Source: an uncultured Flavobacteriales bacterium
GTDB lineage: Bacteria; Bacteroidota; Bacteroidia; Flavobacteriales_F; PHOS-HE28
Assembly (NCBI GenBank): GCA_937873385.1
Contig: CALMYC010000175.1
Location: 1-40,412, forward strand
Length of the DNA stretch: 40,412 nucleotides
Direction: 5' to 3'
Of the stretch, positions 34,804-40,412 are shown piece after piece (the first letter of the stretch is position 1; each line of letters opens with the position of its first letter). The position numbers were made by a program, and so were the translations under genes. The notes below the pieces were generated by a model. It had not been told where the DNA came from. It did not search any database and saw only the letters and a program-made list of their open reading frames with translations.

Positions 34804-34827
34804 AGCCCCCCGGGGGTCCGGAGGGCT
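34804..34827 (-). terminator. Terminator of the RRM protein gene
   Basis: A 10-position stem (AGCCCtCCGG with CCGGgGGGCT on the - strand, one mismatch) has a 4-base loop. Read on the - strand it is followed by TCTTCGTT. It begins 24 bases after the stop of the RNA-binding protein gene. Confidence 0.65.
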
Positions 34828-34850
34828 CTCGATGCGAAGAAGTGCGTTGC

Positions 34851-35225
34851 TTAGTATTCGTCGCGGCGATATCCGCCACGATCGCCACGGTCTCCGCCGC
34901 GGTATCCACCACGGTCGTTGCCGCCGCGGTATCCACCACCGCCGTTTCCGCCGCGGAACCCGCCACGGTCACCGGCACCTTCCGTGCGCGGGCGTGCTTC
35001 GTTCACCACGAGGTCGCGGCCATGGAAGGCCACGCCGTTGGTGCCTTCGATCGCGGCACGTCCGCTCTCGTCGTTGGCCATTTCCACGAAACCGAAACCA
35101 CGGCTGCGGTTGGTGGCCTTGTCCATAATGATCTTGGCCGAGGTCACTTCACCGTAGGCTTCAAAAAGCTCGCGGAGGTCTTGGTCCTGTGCGGAGTACG
35201 CAATGTTGGCGACGTAAATGTTCAT
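34851..35225 (-). CDS. Glycine-rich RNA-binding protein (RRM domain)
   Basis: 124 aa. A single RRM occupies residues 1–78, with RNP2 IYVANI (2–8) and RNP1 RGFGFVEM (about 42–49). The C-terminal tail (about 82–124) has RGG/RGGY-type repeats (GGFRGGNGGGGYRGG). Such short RRM proteins in bacteria are mostly linked to cold or stress response and to single-stranded RNA binding. The ATG at 35225 is chosen because the RNP2 strand follows at once; in-frame codons up to 35336 do not look like protein. The 5' region holds a 14-base palindrome. Confidence 0.92.
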   Translation of the reverse strand: MNIYVANIAYSAQDQDLRELFEAYGEVTSAKIIMDKATNRSRGFGFVEMANDESGRAAIEGTNGVAFHGRDLVVNEARPRTEGAGDRGGFRGGNGGGGYRGGNDRGGYRGGDRGDRGGYRRDEY

Positions 35226-35280
35226 GAGTTCGACTGACTGAGTGAGTGTTTTTGGTTTGTGCCCCTTCCCGCCGTTCTCG

Positions 35281-35294
35281 CCAAAGATCTTTGG
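35281..35294. repeat. Perfect 14-base palindrome upstream of the RRM gene
   Basis: CCAAAGATCTTTGG is its own reverse complement and lies 56 bases before the RRM gene ATG. It could be an operator. If transcription starts near a TAATTTCG element (35307–35314, one mismatch to the -7 consensus), it would be in the transcribed leader. Confidence 0.55.
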
Positions 35295-35444
35295 GCTAAA
35301 GCGGGGCGAAATTAGGTGGATTCCCCATATCTGCAAGTCTTTGCCGTTTTTTTAACCATGGACGCTCCGGGGCCGGTGGTTTCCAGGGTGCGGCATAGTA
35401 GGACATGCCCGCTAACTTCGCGCGCCGAAAACGGTGCTTTTTCC

Positions 35445-36518
35445 ATGTCCCAAACAAGTTTCGCTAAAACGCCTCCCGTATTCTTCCATCGGCTGCGGGA
35501 GGTCACCGAGGCCTATTTCAAGGAGAACAACCTGCGCAAGACCGGTAATGGCCGGCTCTATTGGAAAACGGCCATCCTGCTTTCGGCCATGGCCGGCCTG
35601 TACGTGCTCCTCGTCTTCTTCACCCCGCCCTCCGGCGGGGTCGCCCTCGGGCTCTGTTCCCTGTTGGGCCTGGTGGTGGCCAGCATCGGCTTCAATGTGA
35701 TGCACGACGGGGCCCACGGCAGCTACAGCAGCCGGAAATGGGTGAACGAGATCATGGGCCATTCCCTCAACTTGCTGGGCGGCAGTGTGCATTTCTGGAA
35801 ACTGAAGCATAACGTGAACCACCACACCTTCACGAACATTGAAGGCATGGATGATGACATCGACATCAAGCCCTTCGTCAGGGTCCATGCCGGCCAGAAA
35901 CGCTACTGGTTCCACCGCTTCCAACACATTTACGGCCTGCTCCTCTATGGCCTCACCTACCTCTTCTGGATCTTTTACAACGACCTGAAGAAGTACTGCA
36001 CCGGCAAGATCGCGGACAATACGCGCATGAAGCCCCTGGACCTGAAGGAACATCTCATTTTCTGGGCCACCAAGCTCGGCTACGTCACAGTCTTCCTGGT
36101 GCTTCCGATGTACTTCGCCGGGGTGGTGCCCACATTGGTCGGCTACGGGGTGATGGTGTTCATCACCGGCCTGTTCATCGCCGTGGTGTTCCAACTGGCC
36201 CACGTGGTGGAGCAGGCTGAATTCGTCGATCCCAAAGTGGACGGGGATTGCATCCAGAGCGAATGGGCCGTGCATCAGCTGGCCACCACGGCCAATTTTG
36301 CCACGCACAACAAGCTCTGGAACTGGCTCTTCGGCGGGTTGAACTTCCAGGTGGAGCACCACCTGTTCCCCAAGATCTCCCACATCCATTATCCAGCGCT
36401 GAACAAACGACTGAAGCAGGTGTGCGCGGAATTCAACGTGGGGTACCGTGAGTTCCCCAACCTTCGCAGTGCGCTGTGGTCGCACTTGGTTTACTTGCGC
36501 CGAACGGGAATTGCCTGA
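35445..36518 (+). CDS. Membrane fatty-acid desaturase
   Basis: 357 aa integral-membrane di-iron desaturase that introduces a double bond into acyl chains. The three histidine boxes are H87-DGA-H91 (HDGAH), H122-NVN-HH127 (HNVNHH) and Q302-VE-HH306 (QVEHH). The Q in the third box is typical of front-end (delta-5/delta-6-like) acyl desaturases. Hydrophobic segments lie around 41–60, 66–84 and 195–270. No fused cytochrome b5 domain is present. The start MSQTSFAKTP is preferred; the frame is open upstream to 35316 but that part is intergenic in character. A near-consensus -7 (TAACTTCG) lies at 35413–35420. Confidence 0.9.
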   Translation: MSQTSFAKTPPVFFHRLREVTEAYFKENNLRKTGNGRLYWKTAILLSAMAGLYVLLVFFTPPSGGVALGLCSLLGLVVASIGFNVMHDGAHGSYSSRKWVNEIMGHSLNLLGGSVHFWKLKHNVNHHTFTNIEGMDDDIDIKPFVRVHAGQKRYWFHRFQHIYGLLLYGLTYLFWIFYNDLKKYCTGKIADNTRMKPLDLKEHLIFWATKLGYVTVFLVLPMYFAGVVPTLVGYGVMVFITGLFIAVVFQLAHVVEQAEFVDPKVDGDCIQSEWAVHQLATTANFATHNKLWNWLFGGLNFQVEHHLFPKISHIHYPALNKRLKQVCAEFNVGYREFPNLRSALWSHLVYLRRTGIA

Positions 36519-36533
36519 GCCTGCGGGCCCGGT

Positions 36534-38621
36534 TCAGTGTTGCAGCCTGAAAGCTGAAAAAACACCGGATCGACCGGTGGCCAGCAGCATGTAGGTGCCC
36601 GGGGCCAATGAGGCGGGGAGGGTGATCCGATGCAATGCGCCTTGGCCTGCAAATGGGCCGGTCATTTGAACCAAGCGCCCCACCGGATCGATCACCTTGA
36701 CCATCACCGCTTCATTGGTGGCGGTACGGAACTCCACCCCGTCGGAAAAGGGATTTGGGAAGGGCCGGTCAATGGCGGCGGTAGGTTCCCCAATGGAACT
36801 GGTGATCCCGCAGGTGCCGGGCAGGTGGGTGTCCATCCACGCCCAGCGCGCGTTCATGAAGTCCTTCAACTCCTGTACTTCACCGGCGTACGTGGTGGGC
36901 AGGGGCAAGGGGTTCGGCCACACGTAGGTGCCGAGAATGGGCCATCTGAGGAAGTTGCGGTGCTGGGCAGCATCGATCAAGCCGGCCACTGAATCACAGT
37001 AGGCGGACACGTATGCCGGTGACAGCACATTGTCCCGAAGTTCGTCCCAGCGGCAGCGGACGGTGTTCACAAAGCTGCTGTCCTCCATCAATCGCGCCCA
37101 CCAGAAGGGGACTTGGGCCTGGTGTTCCGGGCAGATGTCGCCGAACAAATAAGCCCAGCCCGTACTGTCGGTGGCCGCGCAGTAACTGGCGTTGCCCCAT
37201 GCAATGTCATAGTCCCACGCCGGGCCGTCGTGGAGCTTGCCGCCGTTGCTGTCCTTGTCCTTGTACAGGTAGCTGCTCAGGCGGTAGCCGTCCACGTTGC
37301 GGCTCAGTTCGTTGATCAGGAACATGTCCACGAAGGACGGCACGTCCATGTATGCGCGGTAACCCGTCAGGGTATCCATGAAGCCGGGGCCCGCCAAGGC
37401 GGTCTCGAAGCTGTCCACATAGGCCTGGATGTAGGTCTTCTGTTCGGGCACGATGTTTTCCGCTTTGGGGTACCGGTATTCAAAGTAGGTGACTTGCCCG
37501 GCATTGCTCACCGCAGGCGGGTAGGGTGAAACAAATCCGTTCCCATTCCCATTGAACCAATCCACCCGCAGGATGTAGCCGCCTGTAAGGTCATCGCCAG
37601 TGATCTCCGTTGGTTGCAGCTTGGCAATGTCCACCCGGTTGGCGTTCCGCTTGATCTTTTCCACCAAGGCATAAACGCCCATGTATTCGCCGTTCAGCAC
37701 CACCTCCACGTCCCGTGTGCGGGGGGCGTAATTGCCCATGGCGCGGGCCAGGTGGTACGTAAGCGTATTGTTCATCAACGACTTGTCGAAGTAGTTCGCC
37801 AACAAGATCCAATCGCTTTCCGCAGGCATGCCTAGGAGCGGGGCGTTGAAGTCTGCCCCCAATCCATCGCGCAGCTCCACGCTCCAGGATTTCTTCGGCG
37901 AAAGCGAGTTGGACGTGTTGCCCCGCACTTCAATCCCGATCAACCCGTCGTAATCGGTGTATGGGGGACCCGGAAAGTTGGGATTGCCCGGCCCGTTGTC
38001 CACAACGCCCATCGTGGCGGTGATCTTTACGTCATCCGGGATTTCCTGCCCGCCGGTGTTAATCACAATGATGGGCAAATTGGAGGAGGTGAAGGTCAAC
38101 GGCACCGCCGGGTCATTGCCAAAGGTGAGGTCCCAGGTGGTCACGGATCCCGAATTGGCGCCCGGGTTCATGTCCAGCACACGCAAATTCCACGTGCCGT
38201 TGCCATCCTGCCCGTTGTTGATGGTGCCCATGTCCTCTTGCGGACGGAATGTGCCCGAAAAGGGTGGAATGCCCTGTGTGATCAAGGTGAGCGCATCCTG
38301 CCGAAAACAGGTGTAGCCGTACTGGCTGTTCGGACCGCCTTGGGCGGAGGCCAGCAGCACTGCGGTGCCGTCCGGCGCAACAAGGCTGATGGCCAGTTCG
38401 CCGATCGCGGCATGTTGAATGGTGAAGCACACTTCCTCCAGACCGAACGAGGTGGTGTTCAAGGGACCTGAAAGCCCGGAAACGGCCACGGGAATGTTCA
38501 AGGTGGTGCCGTCATCGGGGATTGCGGCCCCATTGCCTTGGAAGGTCTGCGCGCACATGAAGGCGGGCAAGCACAGTAGTACGCAGGCGCCAGAAAGGCT
38601 TGCAAAGGGGGAGGCATTCAT
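36534..38621 (-). CDS. CotH kinase family protein with P-domain and T9SS sorting domain
   Basis: 695 aa. There is a signal peptide (MNASPFASLSGACVLLCLPA to FMCAQ). A proprotein-convertase-type P/Homo B domain covers about 27–165, with LEEVCFTIQHAAIGELAISL and GTWNLRVLDMNPGANSG. A CotH-like kinase domain covers about 215–600, with SPKKSWSVELRD, LNGEYMGVYALVEKI and the metal/catalytic-type PAWDYDIAWGN. A T9SS type A C-terminal domain starts near FPNPFSDG and ends in the short RLQH. CotH proteins phosphorylate secreted proteins in spores; the substrate here is unknown. The ATG at 38621 gives the signal peptide. Confidence 0.85.
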   Translation of the reverse strand: MNASPFASLSGACVLLCLPAFMCAQTFQGNGAAIPDDGTTLNIPVAVSGLSGPLNTTSFGLEEVCFTIQHAAIGELAISLVAPDGTAVLLASAQGGPNSQYGYTCFRQDALTLITQGIPPFSGTFRPQEDMGTINNGQDGNGTWNLRVLDMNPGANSGSVTTWDLTFGNDPAVPLTFTSSNLPIIVINTGGQEIPDDVKITATMGVVDNGPGNPNFPGPPYTDYDGLIGIEVRGNTSNSLSPKKSWSVELRDGLGADFNAPLLGMPAESDWILLANYFDKSLMNNTLTYHLARAMGNYAPRTRDVEVVLNGEYMGVYALVEKIKRNANRVDIAKLQPTEITGDDLTGGYILRVDWFNGNGNGFVSPYPPAVSNAGQVTYFEYRYPKAENIVPEQKTYIQAYVDSFETALAGPGFMDTLTGYRAYMDVPSFVDMFLINELSRNVDGYRLSSYLYKDKDSNGGKLHDGPAWDYDIAWGNASYCAATDSTGWAYLFGDICPEHQAQVPFWWARLMEDSSFVNTVRCRWDELRDNVLSPAYVSAYCDSVAGLIDAAQHRNFLRWPILGTYVWPNPLPLPTTYAGEVQELKDFMNARWAWMDTHLPGTCGITSSIGEPTAAIDRPFPNPFSDGVEFRTATNEAVMVKVIDPVGRLVQMTGPFAGQGALHRITLPASLAPGTYMLLATGRSGVFSAFRLQH

Positions 38622-38964
38622 GGGCTGGGCGGAAGACACCTGCAAATATTGGCAAATCGGCATCATTCGGGGAAGTGCCATTGAAACCTTCCCATCAAGC
38701 GGAATACTTCCAAGCCACCGGCCGATGGTCCCATTGTGCCCGTGTACCCGGAATGTGCAGTGGTATGACACTGCGAAACGGGATCGCTTGGCCACTGTGC
38801 GGCGCACGCATGTTTGTTCCTCACCGGGGAACATGGCCCCGTCTTTGTCACGAATATGCCTGTGGCTCTTCGTTGCCGGGTCTCGCTACGTCCTCCACTG
38901 CTTGATCCGGGCGGTATCCTCCGGGGGGAATGGTGGACGATCCGCAGGCCCGGACCCCGTGGCC
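38622..38964. other. Intergenic region, no gene seen
   Basis: This 343-base gap lies between two genes on the - strand. It holds a possible -7 element for the CotH gene (AATATTTG on the - strand at 38643–38650, one mismatch to consensus). A weak hairpin (AGGCC…GGCCT) lies just after the stop of the upstream gene, near 38945–38964. No convincing coding frame, RNA gene or repeat was recognised. Confidence 0.5.
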
Positions 38965-39825
38965 TCATTCTTTGCTGAAGCCGGTTGCACTTTTCGAGCC
39001 ATCGCCCCAGGATATCCGCACCAGGTAGTGGCCGGTCCGGAGGCTGGACACGTCCAGGACTTCCAAGCCCGTGCCGGCAGGGCGTTCCAACAGGCTTCGC
39101 CCGGTCAGGTCCAAAACCTCCACTTGGTGCATGGACGCATCTGCCCTGATGTGGAGCATGCCGGTGGCAGGAGAGGGATAGACATGCAGGCCGTGCATGG
39201 CCCCGGGTTCCGCGATGCCCGCGATGCCTGCGAACAACAATGCGTCCACCTTCAAAAAGCTGCCGGCAATGGGTGACGCAAAGCTTTTACTGGCCGCGAA
39301 CTGGATGTAGGCTGTGTCCGGAATGTCGTTGCTGAGGTAGTTCAACGGAACCGTGAACGTGGTCCATGAATTGGCCTCCCCCGTCACCTCTAGTTGGCCC
39401 GTAGCGATCAGTTCACCGCCGCTTCCGCTGCGCGTCAACATCACCATCACCACTGCGGTATCGTTCGGCTGGATGCCGTATTGCCATTGCCCCGTAAGCT
39501 CCGCCGGACGGGTTGAGCAGGCAAAGCCCGCCGGTTCTCCATGTCCTGCCGGGGCCGCCGACATCCACCCTTGGATGGTGCCACCGCTTGACAGGGCACG
39601 GGATTGGACCAACGCGTAAAAGACACCAACAGCCCCTGGTGTGCCCGGTTCCACCGTGGTGAAGTAACCCTGTGGGGTCATCACGTCATTGTAGGTGATC
39701 CATCCATCGGGGTCGGTGTAGCCGCCCTGGTTGCTCCACAGTTCAAATCCTGCGTTGGGGATCTGGGCCATGGAGCTACCCATCACCAGGAGCGCCATGC
39801 ATGGCAGTACATTCCGAAGGTTCAT
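38965..39825 (-). CDS. Secreted protein with T9SS type A sorting domain (PCMD-like)
   Basis: 286 aa from the ATG at 39825 (two residues longer from 39831). The signal peptide NLRNVLPCMALLVMGSSMAQ is followed by IPNAGFELWSNQGGYTDPDG, the opening of a family of Bacteroidota extracellular proteins resembling the 'putative carbohydrate metabolism domain' jelly-roll. The final 75 residues, from LHVYPSPATGMLHIRADAS onward, form a T9SS type A C-terminal domain, although the terminal strand is followed by a short KSATGFSKE tail. It is probably exported and surface-associated. The ligand is unknown. Confidence 0.75.
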   Translation of the reverse strand: MNLRNVLPCMALLVMGSSMAQIPNAGFELWSNQGGYTDPDGWITYNDVMTPQGYFTTVEPGTPGAVGVFYALVQSRALSSGGTIQGWMSAAPAGHGEPAGFACSTRPAELTGQWQYGIQPNDTAVVMVMLTRSGSGGELIATGQLEVTGEANSWTTFTVPLNYLSNDIPDTAYIQFAASKSFASPIAGSFLKVDALLFAGIAGIAEPGAMHGLHVYPSPATGMLHIRADASMHQVEVLDLTGRSLLERPAGTGLEVLDVSSLRTGHYLVRISWGDGSKSATGFSKE

Positions 39826-39841
39826 CTTCAACTACTTCATG

Positions 39842-39849
39842 CAAACGTA
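39842..39849 (-). promoter_or_regulatory. -7 promoter element for the T9SS cargo gene
   Basis: Read on the - strand this is TACGTTTG, an exact TAnnTTTG match, 16 bases before the ATG at 39825. It is embedded in a small imperfect palindrome (ATGCA…TGCAT). No -33 TTG was seen. Confidence 0.45.
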
Positions 39850-39898
39850 TGCATCAGGGGGGGCCATGTAGATCGCACCCTCCGTCCTGCACGGGTGC

Positions 39899-40412
39899 CT
39901 ATTCCAGCACCACCGGCAGGTCCTTCGGGTATTTAACCGTATAGGCAAAGCCCAGCTTTTGGGTTTCCTTCGGTGCGAGCTTCAGCTTCCAGGTGAGCAG
40001 GCCCTTGTCCTTGTCCACAATGGCACCGCCACCTTCGGTGAGCTTCACCTCAATTTCGCTTTGCGGGCTTAGCGGGTACTGGTCGCGGATCTCAAGTTCC
40101 ACGGCCATGCTCTTGGTGTTGCGCACGGTGAGGTCCCAGCCCACGGTGGCGGTCCGGCTGCCGCCGATGATGGCCTTTTGATTGTCCGCCTTTCGCTTCA
40201 CGCGTTCCACCACAACCCCTTTGTCGCGGCCCAAGCTGATCTCCAAGGTGTCCTTGGGCACGTTCAATTGCAGGTAGCTTTTGCCCACGTAGGTGCCCTC
40301 GAAGAACACGTTGGCCTCGCCGCTCAGCAGGTTCAGGTCTTCCCAGCCGGTGGTGCGGGCGTAGAGGAAGGCATCCTTGTCCAGCTTGGGGGTGGCGATG
40401 CAGGTGTAAGTG
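39899..40412 (-). CDS. DUF4139 (MuiA-like) protein, C-terminal part, cut by window edge
   Basis: The last 170 codons of a gene whose start lies beyond the window. The frame is open to the edge and reads TYTCIATPKLDKDAFLYART, then TTGWEDLNLLSGEANVFFEG and TYVGKSYLQLN. This is typical of the DUF4139 domain of 'mucoidy inhibitor MuiA family' proteins. It ends LGFAYTVKYPKDLPVVLE, a usual C-terminus for the family. Such proteins are large, with a coiled coil and a beta-rich C-terminal domain, and have no settled biochemical function. A GTG at 40309 should not be taken as the start. Confidence 0.85.
   Translation of the reverse strand, partial: TYTCIATPKLDKDAFLYARTTGWEDLNLLSGEANVFFEGTYVGKSYLQLNVPKDTLEISLGRDKGVVVERVKRKADNQKAIIGGSRTATVGWDLTVRNTKSMAVELEIRDQYPLSPQSEIEVKLTEGGGAIVDKDKGLLTWKLKLAPKETQKLGFAYTVKYPKDLPVVLE

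Noticed and set aside
34933-34990. Repetitive sequence in the RRM gene as a possible separate DNA repeat element
   Set aside because: It is explained by the codons of the RGG-rich tail of the protein.

Overview
The window reads as a chromosomal segment of a GC-rich member of the Bacteroidota, most likely a flavobacterial lineage. The evidence is a nadE–gldB–gldC gliding-motility neighbourhood, three secreted proteins with type IX secretion (T9SS) type A C-terminal domains, TonB-dependent outer-membrane proteins, almost no Shine-Dalgarno sequences, and several copies of the Bacteroidota -7 promoter element (TAnnTTTG) close to start codons. No rRNA, tRNA, CRISPR array or insertion sequence was seen.

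Region 1 (1–8.2 kb) holds the end of a 2-oxoacid:ferredoxin oxidoreductase operon (korA tail, then korB). Next come an outer-membrane protein gene and a divergent HTH regulator, nadE, a porin-like gene, gldB, gldC, engB (yihA) and an alpha/beta hydrolase. korB is interrupted by about 105 bp that encode, on the opposite strand, part of a DnaJ J-domain. This looks like a chimeric join or a small foreign insertion.

Region 2 (8.4–25 kb) is a complete, tightly packed division and cell-wall (dcw) cluster, all on the + strand: mraZ, rsmH, ftsL, ftsI (with PASTA), murE, mraY, murD, an extra MurD C-terminal-domain-like gene, ftsW, murG, murC, ftsQ, ftsA, ftsZ and a yqeY-family gene. Most junctions are 1–4 base stop/start overlaps. 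Three MraZ-type TGGGN boxes at 10-base period sit upstream. A strong hairpin terminator overlaps the stop codon of the last gene. Together the genes make UDP-MurNAc-pentapeptide (MurC, MurD, DAP-type MurE), lipid I and lipid II (MraY, MurG), and build the septum (FtsL, FtsI, FtsW, FtsQ, FtsA, FtsZ). rsmH carries a corrupted SAM-binding motif around a run of 16 G, probably a sequence error.

Region 3 (25–32.2 kb) has a two-component system on the - strand (histidine kinase, then an OmpR-type response regulator) and, divergently, a probable heme-uptake locus. That locus is a T9SS-exported HmuY-like protein, a TonB-dependent receptor with FRAP/NPxL-type signatures, and a second, lipoprotein HmuY-like protein.

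Region 4 (32.2–40.4 kb) has a large TonB-dependent-receptor-like protein, a glycine-rich RRM RNA-binding protein, a membrane fatty-acid desaturase, a CotH-kinase/P-domain T9SS cargo protein, another T9SS cargo protein, and the C-terminal end of a DUF4139 (MuiA-like) protein cut by the window edge.

The most interesting item is the stand-alone, degenerate MurD C-terminal-domain paralogue between murD and ftsW.
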